Below, in pieces: positions 16,946 through 24,731 of a stretch of DNA of 64,000 bases. How positions within the stretch are numbered: the stretch's first letter is position 1; every line of letters starts with the position of its first letter. The position numbers were made by a program, and so were the translations under genes. The notes below the pieces were generated by a model. It had not been told where the DNA came from. It made no database searches and worked only from the letters and a program-made list of their open reading frames with translations. Source of the stretch: Nonomuraea typhae. GTDB lineage: Bacteria; Actinomycetota; Actinomycetes; Streptosporangiales; Streptosporangiaceae. The stretch lies in the NCBI RefSeq assembly GCF_009760925.1, contig NZ_VRLV01000003.1, positions 558,001 to 622,000 on the forward strand, written 5' to 3'.

Positions 16946-17356
16946 ATGAAGTCACGCGAGCGGATCACCATCGGGGAACTGGCCGAGCGGTTCGGCCTGG
17001 CCACCCACGTGCTGCGGCATTGGGAGACCATGGGCCTGCTGGAACCCGCGCGGCAGACGGGCGGCCAGCGCACCTACGAGCAGACCGACCTCGAGCGGGT
17101 GGCGGTCATCCTCATGGGCAAGGAGGCCGGGTTCACGCTGGGGCAGCTGCGGATGCTGCTGTCGGCGCCACACAACCCGATGCGGCACCGCCCGCTCCTT
17201 CAGGAGCACGTGCGGGAGCTGGAACATCGCATCGCGCAGGCGCAGGCGGCCAAGACCCTCATCGAGCACGCGCTGGCCTGCCCGCACAGCTTCGCCGAGT
17301 GCGAGCACGCCCGCGAGCAGATCGCCGCCCGCATCCCGCCCGCTCCCGAAGGCTAG
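16946..17356 (+). CDS. MerR-family transcriptional regulator
   Basis: 136 residues with the MerR opening ITIGELAERFGLATHVLRHWETMGLL, a wing (RTYEQTDLERVAVI) and the long dimerisation helix, then a short C-terminal tail with the metal- or thiol-like cluster CPHSFAECEH. Function of the tail is unknown. There is no ribosome-binding site before the ATG at 16946; a TTGAGC (16910) and TTAATG (16935) pair with the 19-bp spacing typical of MerR-controlled promoters ends five bases before it, which would fit a leaderless, self-regulated transcript. Its TAG stop overlaps the stop codon of the convergent LysR gene. Confidence 0.85.
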   Translation: MKSRERITIGELAERFGLATHVLRHWETMGLLEPARQTGGQRTYEQTDLERVAVILMGKEAGFTLGQLRMLLSAPHNPMRHRPLLQEHVRELEHRIAQAQAAKTLIEHALACPHSFAECEHAREQIAARIPPAPEG

Positions 17357-18297
17357 GCGGACTGGCTCGCCTCCGGTTCGGGGAACCAGGCCCCGGCGGG
17401 CGCCGTGAGCCAGTCGCCGGCCTCGGCCAGATCGTCCAGGGCCCGGTGCAGGGCGCGCAGCCCGGGGTGCTCGCCGTCCGTGCGCCAGATCATCACCCAG
17501 GGGAAGATCGCGACCGGGTCCACGAGGGGCCGCAGCACCGCGCCGGGGATGGCCGGCTGGGTGGCCAGGGTGAGGATGGGGGCGTCGCGGTCGCGGATGT
17601 GCTGGGCGAGCTCGTCGCCGCCCCGCACGTGCGGATGGGCCAGGCCGGGGTCGACGCCGAAGGGCGCGAGAAGCTGCAGCACCGCGTGTTCCCACCCGGG
17701 CGTGGCGTGGTCGCCCGCGCGGATGCACGGGCTCGTGTCCCGCAACGACTCCAGAGGTACGGCGGGCAGCCCGGCGAGCCGGTGCCGCTCGGGGACCAGG
17801 ACCGCGACCCGCTCGTGGCGGACCGGGCGCTGCCGTACGCCGTCGAGGAGGCCGGGGCTGCGGCCGAACGTCACGTCCAGGCGGCCGTCCAGGAGCAGCG
17901 AGGCGGCCGTCTCCGTGCCGGTGTGGAAGCGGGCGAAGAACTCCACGCCGGGCGCGTGCCCGCGGGCGGCGGCCAGGACCAGCGCCGGGGTGAGGCCGGC
18001 GCCCACGACGTCGACGGTCAGCGACCGGGGCTGGCCGCGCAGCTCCAGCATCGTCGTGTCGTACAGCGCGAGGATCTCCCGTGCCCGGGTCAGCAGGAGC
18101 CTGCCCTCCGGGGTGAGCGTGACCTTGCGGGTCGTGCGTTCCAGCAGGCGGCGGCCGACCCGGTCCTCCAGCCGCCGGACGTCGCGGCTGAGCGCCTGCT
18201 GCGCCACGAACAGGCGCTGGGCGGCGCGGCTGAAGTGAAGCTCGTCGGCGACGGTCACGTAGTGGCGAAGGAGCCGGATTTCCACGTCGTCTGGCAC
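17353..18297 (-). CDS. LysR-family transcriptional regulator
   Basis: 314 residues with an N-terminal LysR helix-turn-helix (FSRAAQRLFVAQQALSRDVRRLEDRVGRRLLER) and an effector-binding domain (about 92-300). It is divergent from the MFS transporter at 18390 with about 90 bp between them, so it probably controls that transporter and perhaps the maleylpyruvate-isomerase-family gene behind it. Its stop codon overlaps the merR stop within CTAG. Ligand unknown. Confidence 0.9.
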   Translation of the reverse strand: MPDDVEIRLLRHYVTVADELHFSRAAQRLFVAQQALSRDVRRLEDRVGRRLLERTTRKVTLTPEGRLLLTRAREILALYDTTMLELRGQPRSLTVDVVGAGLTPALVLAAARGHAPGVEFFARFHTGTETAASLLLDGRLDVTFGRSPGLLDGVRQRPVRHERVAVLVPERHRLAGLPAVPLESLRDTSPCIRAGDHATPGWEHAVLQLLAPFGVDPGLAHPHVRGGDELAQHIRDRDAPILTLATQPAIPGAVLRPLVDPVAIFPWVMIWRTDGEHPGLRALHRALDDLAEAGDWLTAPAGAWFPEPEASQSA

Positions 18298-18389
18298 ACC
18301 CTCTTCCTACCCGATTAACACAGCCGACGCGTGAATCGCGTTCGAACAGGTGTTGGACCCCGGGCCGGGGCCGCCACCAGGATCGGGGC

Positions 18390-19703
18390 ATGGCCGGACG
18401 AGGAACGATCATGCTTGCCTACGGGCTGACCGGCGTCGTGAACGCGGTCTGGGGCGCCACGCTCCCCGCCACCGACGCGCGCCTGGAACTCGGGCCGGGG
18501 CGACTCGGCGGGCTGCTCATGGCCCTGGCCGCCGGCGCGCTCGTGGCCATGCCGGTGGCCGGGTGGCTGGCCGACCGGTGGGGCGGGCAGCGCCTGCTGC
18601 GGGCCTGCGCTCCGGCGGCGGCCCTGGCCCTGGCGGGCCCGGCGCTGGCCACCGGACCGGAGGCGCTGGTGGCCGCCGCCGTGGTGCTGGGGGTTCTGTT
18701 CGGGCTGCTCAACGTGGCCCTGAGCGTCCAGGCGGCGGCCGCCGAACGGGCGCTGGGCCGGCCGGTCATGGCGACGGTGCACGGCACGTGGACGCTCGGG
18801 GCGGTGGCGGGCGGCGCGGCCATCACGGCGTCGTTGCGCGCCGGCGCGGACGTGCGCCTGCTCATGGCCGCGGGCGCCGCCACCTTGGCCCTCGCCATGG
18901 CCCTCGCCTTGGCCGCCGGCAAACCCACCCCACCCGGAAACCCCCACCGATCCGGATATGTCCCCCACGCCGCCCACGCCGCCCAGCCCGGCCAACCCAG
19001 CCAGCCCGGCCAACCCAGCCAGACCGGCCAGACCGGCCAGACCGGCCAGACCGGCCACCACGATCTTCCTGGCCAATCCGACCGGAAGGGCCGGGACGGC
19101 CCGCGGGTGGGGCGGCCGTGGGTCATGGTGATGCTGGGGGTGATCGGCGCGGCGGCCTTCGTCACCGAGGGCGCCGCCACCGACTGGGCCGGGGTGCACG
19201 CGACCCGCGTCCTGGGCGCCGACCCGGCCACCGGGTCGCTGGTGTACACCGTCTTCTTCGTGGCGATGACGGCGGTGCGCTTCGTCGGCGACGCCGTACG
19301 GACCGCGCTCGGCGTCGTCACCACCATCCTGCTGGCCGGCACGACCGCCACCGCGGGCTACGCCCTCGTCCTCCTGTCGGGCTTCCTGCCCGCGGCGAAC
19401 GCGGCGAACGCGGCGAACGGGGCGAGCGCGGCGGTGGCCTGCGCCGTGGCCGGCTGGGCGCTGGCCGGCGCCGGCATGGCCGTGGTGTGGCCGATCGTGG
19501 CGAGTCTCCTGGGCGCCTCAGACGGGGCCGCCCGCCGCCTGTCCGCGGTCACGACCGTCAGCTACGGCGGCGGCCTGATCGGGCCCGCCCTCATCGGCTA
19601 CGTCGCGACCACGGCCACGCTCCCCCTCGCCCTGCTGATCCCGGCGGCGCTGGCGCTCCTCGTGGCCACAGTCGCACCACCCCTGATCAAAGCCGCTTCC
19701 TAA
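18390..19703 (+). CDS. MFS transporter with a repeat-expanded central loop
   Basis: 437 residues, about twelve hydrophobic helices in two bundles. The first bundle ends near residue 172; the second begins with VMVMLGVIGAAAFVTEGAATDWAGVH (about 245), a segment typical of the subfamily of sugar/quorum-molecule-like MFS carriers annotated YbjJ. The central cytoplasmic loop carries an imperfect Gln/Pro/Gly/Ser/Thr repeat encoded by a 72-bp minisatellite. A second short repeat (three Ala-Ala-Asn units) occurs near residue 335. It is probably an exporter of an unknown small molecule, controlled by the divergent LysR regulator. Confidence 0.82.
   Translation: MAGRGTIMLAYGLTGVVNAVWGATLPATDARLELGPGRLGGLLMALAAGALVAMPVAGWLADRWGGQRLLRACAPAAALALAGPALATGPEALVAAAVVLGVLFGLLNVALSVQAAAAERALGRPVMATVHGTWTLGAVAGGAAITASLRAGADVRLLMAAGAATLALAMALALAAGKPTPPGNPHRSGYVPHAAHAAQPGQPSQPGQPSQTGQTGQTGQTGHHDLPGQSDRKGRDGPRVGRPWVMVMLGVIGAAAFVTEGAATDWAGVHATRVLGADPATGSLVYTVFFVAMTAVRFVGDAVRTALGVVTTILLAGTTATAGYALVLLSGFLPAANAANAANGASAAVACAVAGWALAGAGMAVVWPIVASLLGASDGAARRLSAVTTVSYGGGLIGPALIGYVATTATLPLALLIPAALALLVATVAPPLIKAAS
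18984..19055 (+). repeat. In-frame minisatellite inside the MFS gene
   Basis: Two exact copies of an 18-bp unit (CAGCCCGGCCAACCCAGC) are followed by four exact copies of the 9-bp unit CAGACCGGC. The repeat keeps frame and encodes a Gln-Pro-Gly/Ser then Gln-Thr-Gly series in a cytoplasmic loop. Unit lengths divisible by three allow expansion without frameshift. Confidence 0.9.
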
Positions 19704-19722
19704 CCTCATCCGGAGACGCATC

Positions 19723-20355
19723 ATGCCCCGTGTAGCCATGGTTCCCGACGTGGAAGCCGAACGACTCAGCCTGGCCGGCCTCCTCGGCACGCTCACCCGC
19801 GACGAGTGGGCGGCGCCGTCGCTGTGCCCGGGCTGGAGCGTGCGCGACGTGGTCGCCCATCTCACGCTCGCCGACCGCGAGTTCACCCGTACGGCACTGC
19901 GCGTGCTACGGGCCCGCGGCGACTTCGACCGGGTCACCGGCGACATGGCCAGAGAGCGCGCCCGGAAGTACTCCCCGGCCGAGCTCGTGGCCCAGTTCCG
20001 GGAGACCGCCGGCCGGCCGCGCCGCTTCCCGATGAGCGGCGCGCTGGATCCGCTGACCGACATCCTGGTGCACGCCCAGGACATCGCCCGCCCCCTGGGC
20101 CGGGACCACCCCATGCCCCTCGACCGGGCGCTGCCCGCGCTGCACCACGTGTGGAGCAGCGTCTTCTACGGCACCCGCAAGCGCTTCACCGGCCTCCGCC
20201 TGAGCGCCACCGACGCCGCCTGGAGCGCGGGCGACGGGCCGCTCACCATCCGCGGGCCCGTCGCCGGCCTGCTCCTTCTGTCCACGGGACGGCGGGCGGC
20301 GCTGCCCGGCCTGACCGGAGACGGCCTGCGCGAGGCCACGGCCAGACTCGGGTAG
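19723..20355 (+). CDS. Maleylpyruvate isomerase/DinB-family mycothiol-dependent enzyme
   Basis: 210 residues with the four-helix DinB/MDMPI fold: LCPGWSVRDVVAHLTLAD (about 35-52, first metal His), then DILVHAQDIARPLG (about 111-124, second His in a His-x-x-Asp-Ile pattern). Family members use a bound metal and mycothiol as thiol cofactor for isomerisation or transfer reactions. It begins 20 bases after the MFS transporter and 44 bases before the lanthipeptide synthetase, all on the plus strand, so these genes may be co-transcribed. Substrate unknown. Confidence 0.8.
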   Translation: MPRVAMVPDVEAERLSLAGLLGTLTRDEWAAPSLCPGWSVRDVVAHLTLADREFTRTALRVLRARGDFDRVTGDMARERARKYSPAELVAQFRETAGRPRRFPMSGALDPLTDILVHAQDIARPLGRDHPMPLDRALPALHHVWSSVFYGTRKRFTGLRLSATDAAWSAGDGPLTIRGPVAGLLLLSTGRRAALPGLTGDGLREATARLG

Positions 20356-20398
20356 ACCCAGAACTGCCGGGTTTACAGGGCGGGATCGCCGGAGTCTG

Positions 20399-22936
20399 AT
20401 GGAGGACGGGCTTCCCCGGGAGGCGATCGTGCGCTACGAACAGTTCTCCTTCACGGATCCGGTCTTCTACGACCTGCCGTCCCGCTCACCCCTGGCGCAC
20501 CACCGCTACGCCCCGGACCGCCCGGTCCCCGCCGGGTGGCACCGGGAGCGCCGCGACGTGTGGACCGCCCTGACCCCCTCCGGCCGGGCGCTCCCGCGGC
20601 AGGGCTGGAAGATCCACGTCTCGGCCACCGCGGACAGCGCCGGCAAGGCCGTGGACGCCGTCTGGGACTACTGCGTCCCCCGCACGATCGCCTTCAAGTT
20701 CCTGACCGACCACTCCGGCTTCCACGTGCGCAACGGCAAGAACGCCGAACGCGGCGGCAGCGGCAAACTCATCACCGTCTACCCGGCGGACTCCGAGCTG
20801 GAACCGGCCCTGACCCGCCTGGCCGCCGAGCTCCACGGCGTGAAGGGCCCCTACATCCTCTCCGACGTCCGCTGGCAGGACGGCCCTCTGTACGTGCGCT
20901 ACGGCGGCTTCACCGAACGCCACTGCTTCGACGAGCGCGGCGAACGGGTGCCGGCCATCGAGACCCCGGACGGCCTCCTGGTGCCCGACCGGCGCGAACC
21001 CGGCTTCGCCGTACCGGACTGGGTGGAGGTCCCGGCCTTCCTGGAACCCAGCGTGAAGGCCCGCCGCGAGCCCGACACCCCGCACGAGCTCCCCTTCCGC
21101 ATCGAACGGCCGCTGCACTTCTCCAACGGCGGCGGCGTCTACCTGGCCGAGGACCTGCGGTCCGGCCGGCGTGTGGTGGTGAAGGAGGCCCGCCCGTTCG
21201 CCGGTCTGGACGCCGCCGGGCGCGACGCCGTGCAACGCCTGCGCCACGAGCGTGCCTTCCTGGACCGGCTGCGCGGCACCGGCACCGTGCCCGAGTTGTA
21301 TGACTACCTCACGTGCTGGGAGCACGAGTTCCTGGTCGAGGAGTACATCGAGGGCGAATCCCTGCTCAGCGTGATGACCCGCACCTATCCCCTGATCCAC
21401 GCCGACCCGGCCGGGCACGAGGTGGCCGCATACGCCCGCTGGGCGCTCGGCGTGCTGGCGCGGGTCTCGGCCGCGATCCGCGCCCTGCACGGGTACGGCG
21501 TGGCCATCGGCGACCTGCATCCGCGCAACATCCTGGTGCGGCCGGACGGTCAGATCAGGTTCGTCGACCTGGAGGTCGCCTCGCTCGCCGGGGACAGGAC
21601 GACGGCCGTCCTGGGCGCACCCGGGTACGCGGCCCCGGACGGCCGCGGCGGGGCGGACGCCGACCGGTACGCGGTGGCGTGCCTGTATCTGAGCATGTTC
21701 CTGCCGCTGACGGCCCTGCTCCCGCTGGCCCCCGGCAAGGCCGCCGTGCTGGCGGACGCCGCCGCGGAGCGGTTCGGCCTCGACCGCGCGCTGCTGGACG
21801 AGCCGGTGCGCGAGCTGAGCACGGGACAACACCACCCGCACCTGGCCGCGCCCCCGGAAACCGGCACGCTCGACTGGCCCGCGCTGCGCGCCTCCCTGAG
21901 CCGGGCCATCCTCGCCTCGGCCACCCCCGAGCGCACCGACCGGCTCTTCCCCGGCGACATCGAGCAGTTCTCCGCCAACGGCCTCGGCCTGGCCCACGGC
22001 GCCGCCGGAGTCCTGCACGCGCTGCGCCTGACCGGCCACGAGCGCCTGCCCGAGCACGAGGAGTGGCTGCTGGAAGGGGTACGGCAGCGCCGCCACCACA
22101 GTTGCCTCGGCCTCTACGACGGCCTGCACGGCATCGCCTACACCCTGGAGGAACTGGGCAGGCGGGACGACGCGCTGGCCGTGCTGGGCAAGGTGAAGGA
22201 CGTCTCCCTGGACCTGCTGCCGGCCGGCCTGTACGACGGCCTGGCCGGGGCCGGGCTCAACCTGCTGCACTTCGCCGGCCGTACCGGGGACGAGTCGCTG
22301 CGCGAGCGGGCCGTCGCGGCGGGTCTGGAACTGGCCCGGCGGTGGGAGAGCGCGCGCTACCGCCCCGGCCTCCTCTACGGCCCGTCGGGGCAGGCGCTGC
22401 TGCACGTGCGGCTGTTCGAGGCCACCGGCGACCCGGTCTTCCTCGGCCACGCCGCCACCGCCCTGCGTGCGGACCTCGCCGTCTGCGCCACGCTGCCCGA
22501 CGGCAGCCTGCAGGTCGACGAGGGCTGGCGCATGATGCCGTACCTGGCCACCGGCAGCGTGGGCATCGGCACGGTCCTGGCCGAGTACCTGCGCCACCGG
22601 GAGGACGCGGCCTTCGCCGGCGCCCTGGCCGCGATCCGGCGCGCGGCCCGGGCCGAGTTCGTCATCGGCTCCGGCCTGATGAACGGCAGGGCCGGATTCA
22701 TCGCCTTCCTGGCCCATCCGCGTGACCCGGAGCTCCTCGACCTGCACCTGCGCCGCCTGTCGTGGCATCTGCTGGCCTACCGGGGGCATGCCGCCTTCCC
22801 CGGCGACCAGCTGATGCGGCTGTCCATGGACCTGGCCACCGGCAGCGCGGGAATCCTGGCCGCGCTGAGCGCGGCCTTCGACGGCACGCCCGTTCTGCCC
22901 TTCCTCACCGGCTCAGAAAGGACACGATCGGCATGA
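20399..22936 (+). CDS. Class III lanthionine synthetase (LanKC, RamC/AmfT-like)
   Basis: 845 residues in three parts. An N-terminal phosphothreonine/serine-lyase-like domain (about 1-215, opening RYEQFSFTDPVFYDLP) precedes a Ser/Thr kinase domain (about 235-500, VVVKEARPF lysine, GVAIGDLHPRNIL catalytic loop, VDLEVA metal motif) and a LanC-like cyclase (about 530-845). The cyclase has no Cys-Cys-His zinc site, which puts it in class III rather than IV. It phosphorylates and eliminates Ser/Thr in a precursor and adds Cys to form lanthionine or labionin. The next gene overlaps it by ATGA and encodes the precursor. GTG at 20429 (GGGAGG five bases upstream) is an alternative start. Confidence 0.93.
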   Translation: MEDGLPREAIVRYEQFSFTDPVFYDLPSRSPLAHHRYAPDRPVPAGWHRERRDVWTALTPSGRALPRQGWKIHVSATADSAGKAVDAVWDYCVPRTIAFKFLTDHSGFHVRNGKNAERGGSGKLITVYPADSELEPALTRLAAELHGVKGPYILSDVRWQDGPLYVRYGGFTERHCFDERGERVPAIETPDGLLVPDRREPGFAVPDWVEVPAFLEPSVKARREPDTPHELPFRIERPLHFSNGGGVYLAEDLRSGRRVVVKEARPFAGLDAAGRDAVQRLRHERAFLDRLRGTGTVPELYDYLTCWEHEFLVEEYIEGESLLSVMTRTYPLIHADPAGHEVAAYARWALGVLARVSAAIRALHGYGVAIGDLHPRNILVRPDGQIRFVDLEVASLAGDRTTAVLGAPGYAAPDGRGGADADRYAVACLYLSMFLPLTALLPLAPGKAAVLADAAAERFGLDRALLDEPVRELSTGQHHPHLAAPPETGTLDWPALRASLSRAILASATPERTDRLFPGDIEQFSANGLGLAHGAAGVLHALRLTGHERLPEHEEWLLEGVRQRRHHSCLGLYDGLHGIAYTLEELGRRDDALAVLGKVKDVSLDLLPAGLYDGLAGAGLNLLHFAGRTGDESLRERAVAAGLELARRWESARYRPGLLYGPSGQALLHVRLFEATGDPVFLGHAATALRADLAVCATLPDGSLQVDEGWRMMPYLATGSVGIGTVLAEYLRHREDAAFAGALAAIRRAARAEFVIGSGLMNGRAGFIAFLAHPRDPELLDLHLRRLSWHLLAYRGHAAFPGDQLMRLSMDLATGSAGILAALSAAFDGTPVLPFLTGSERTRSA

Positions 22937-23085
22937 CTCACGTGCTCGACCTGCAACGGCTCACGAACCCGGACGCCGACGCCGAGAGGGCGGTGGCCGG
23001 CAACAGCAGCATCAGCTTCACCCTCTGCGGCGACAGCAGCACCTTGAGCGTGCTGCTGTGCCACGGCTGCCACTGCCCGCACTAG
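22933..23085 (+). CDS. SapB/AmfS-like class III lanthipeptide precursor
   Basis: A 50-residue peptide whose ATG overlaps the synthetase stop (ATGA), so translation is coupled. The leader has the class III recognition motif VLDLQRL (residues 4-10). The core holds two Ser-x-x-Ser-x-x-x-Cys units, Ser25-Ser28-Cys32 and Ser36-Ser39-Cys43, joined by CGDSS (32-36), the same linker as in SapB from Streptomyces coelicolor. Unlike SapB it goes on for seven more residues, HGCHCPH, adding two Cys and three His. A surfactant-like morphogen is the natural guess for the SapB part; the tail is unexplained. No ABC transporter (ramA/ramB type) or RamR is nearby. Confidence 0.85.
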   Translation: MTHVLDLQRLTNPDADAERAVAGNSSISFTLCGDSSTLSVLLCHGCHCPH

Positions 23086-23214
23086 GGGCCCTCGGTGGGG
23101 GCCCGCCTCACCCCGGGGCGTGGCCCTTCACCCGTCACCGATGCAGCACCGTCGCCCGGGCGGACAGACGCACCGCCCGGACACCACCCATGCCGCGGCC
23201 AAGGGGGCGGGCGG

Positions 23215-24111
23215 TCACCGGGAGTCGGGGCCGGTCTCCAGGTCGACCGGCGTGTCCAGGTCGGCCGAGGTTTGCAGGTCGAGCGGGGACTCCTGGTCGT
23301 CGTCCAGGCCGGTGTACTCATCCTCCGCCGGCAGGCGCCTCTCGCGGATGTACATCACCAGCTCAGCCACCCCGAACAGGACCACCATGGGCACGCTCAG
23401 CGCGAGCATCGTGAAGATGTCGCCGCCGGGCGTGATGACGGCGCTGAACACGAACAGCAAGAAGATGATCATGCGGCGGTGCTTGGCCAGCGTCGACCGC
23501 GGCAGCACGCCGATGATGTTCAGGAAGACCATGAGCAGCGGCACCTCGAACGAGATGCCGAACACCAGCAGCATGATCACCCAGTAGCTGAGGTACTCGT
23601 CCATCTCGATGAGCGGCACCGCGCTGGCGGGCATGAAGCTCAGCAGGAAACCGAGGCCGGTGTCCATCAGGAAGTAGGCGAAGGCGGCGCCGCCGATGAA
23701 CAGCGGGATCGCGATCGACATGAAGACGACGGTGTGCTTCTTCTCGTTCCGGTACAGGGCCGGGGTGACGAACCGCCACACCTGGAACAGCCACACCGGA
23801 GACGAGGCGACCACGCCGACCAGCGCCGCGACCTTGAGGTTGACGAAGAACGACTCGAAGACGCCCCGCACCGCGAAGGTGCACTCGGGCCGCACGGCCT
23901 TGGATGCCTCGAGCGAGCAGTACGGCTCGGACATGAACTTCCACACCGGGTCGAAGAAGATCAACCCGACGACCGTCGCCACCGCAAGGGCCAGTACGGA
24001 GATGACGACGCGGTTGCGCAGCTCACGGAGGTGATCCATGAGCGGCATACGCCCCTCGGGGTCGGGAGGTGTTTCCGCGCCCCCGGGCCTCGTCCGTTTG
24101 AGCAGCGCCAT
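23215..24111 (-). CDS. tatC: Sec-independent protein translocase subunit TatC
   Basis: 298 residues with six membrane helices and the TatC hallmarks: MPLMDHLRELRNR near the N terminus (about 22-34), FESFFVNLKVA, SPVWLFQVWRFVTPALY (about 102-118) and FEVPLLMVFL. A longer acidic C-terminal tail of about 45 residues follows helix six. With TatA it moves folded proteins carrying twin-arginine signals such as the one at the left end of this window. It lies 26 bases after tatA. The gene after it is on the opposite strand, where dagK would normally follow. Confidence 0.97.
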   Translation of the reverse strand: MALLKRTRPGGAETPPDPEGRMPLMDHLRELRNRVVISVLALAVATVVGLIFFDPVWKFMSEPYCSLEASKAVRPECTFAVRGVFESFFVNLKVAALVGVVASSPVWLFQVWRFVTPALYRNEKKHTVVFMSIAIPLFIGGAAFAYFLMDTGLGFLLSFMPASAVPLIEMDEYLSYWVIMLLVFGISFEVPLLMVFLNIIGVLPRSTLAKHRRMIIFLLFVFSAVITPGGDIFTMLALSVPMVVLFGVAELVMYIRERRLPAEDEYTGLDDDQESPLDLQTSADLDTPVDLETGPDSR

Positions 24112-24137
24112 CTAGGGTCCTTGTCCTGGGAGGGGGA

Positions 24138-24476
24138 TCAGGCCTGCTTGTCCGCCTGGGCGCTCGCACGCAGCCGGGCGGCCTCCTCTTCGAGGCGGCG
24201 AGCCTGCTCTTCTGGCGCCAGCGGGGGAGACGCCGGCGGGATCTGCTGCGGGGTGGGCGACGCGGGCTGCGGCTGAGCCTGGCCCTGGGGCACCGTCTGC
24301 CCCTGCACCACCGTGGTCTTGTTCTCGTCGTCGTCGTCCTTGCGGAGGCTGCTGGTCTCAGCCTTGAAGATGCGCAAGGATCGGCCCACACCGCGAGCGA
24401 GGTCGGGCAACTTCTTGCCGCCGAAGAGCAGCAGAAGCACCACGATGATGACGATCCACTCAGGTCCGAAGGGCAT
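24138..24476 (-). CDS. tatA: Sec-independent protein translocase subunit TatA
   Basis: 112 residues. A single N-terminal membrane helix (about 5-20), the FGGKKLPDLARGVGRSLRIFK amphipathic-helix motif and a long charged and Gln/Pro-rich tail (about 45-112) identify TatA rather than TatB. It oligomerises to form the Tat pore. It sits between a 62-residue membrane protein and tatC in the pafB-pafC-tatA-tatC run. Confidence 0.96.
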   Translation of the reverse strand: MPFGPEWIVIIVVLLLLFGGKKLPDLARGVGRSLRIFKAETSSLRKDDDDENKTTVVQGQTVPQGQAQPQPASPTPQQIPPASPPLAPEEQARRLEEEAARLRASAQADKQA

Positions 24477-24542
24477 GACGACTTCCTTAGTGAGAATGAG
24501 AGGCTGTCTCAGCCACGATCGTACGCTGCCCAGGGCCCAGAC

Positions 24543-24731
24543 TCATCCCTCCCCGGCCTTGTTCATCCCGATTTGACCGTGCAGCCGTGCTCCGGCGGGC
24601 GAAATCCGGGCGTGGGCGTCGGACAGCTCCCTGCTCAGCCCACGTGCCGCGGCCAGGACTTTCGCCCCGGCGACCGCCAGCACCGCGAGGCCGGCCACCC
24701 CCAGCGCGACCGCCACGATGATCCACGTCAT
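24543..24731 (-). CDS. Small single-span membrane protein between pafC and tatA
   Basis: 62 residues, starting with an ATG that overlaps the pafC stop codon (ATGA). One transmembrane helix (about 2-30, IIVAVALGVAGLAVLAV) is followed by a soluble helix of about 30 residues (LSRELSDAHARISPAG). The tight coupling to pafC makes it a real gene. No family recognised; its place just before tatA suggests a link to Tat or to the PafBC response, but that is only position. Confidence 0.7.
   Translation of the reverse strand: MTWIIVAVALGVAGLAVLAVAGAKVLAAARGLSRELSDAHARISPAGARLHGQIGMNKAGEG

Noticed and set aside
18984-19055. CRISPR-like array
   Set aside because: The repeats are nine-base, contiguous, without spacers, and in frame inside a transporter gene; no cas genes are present.
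15880-23214. Integrative element between dagK and tatC
   Set aside because: No integrase, transposase, direct repeats or tRNA attachment site could be found at the borders, so only an insertion of unknown mechanism can be claimed.
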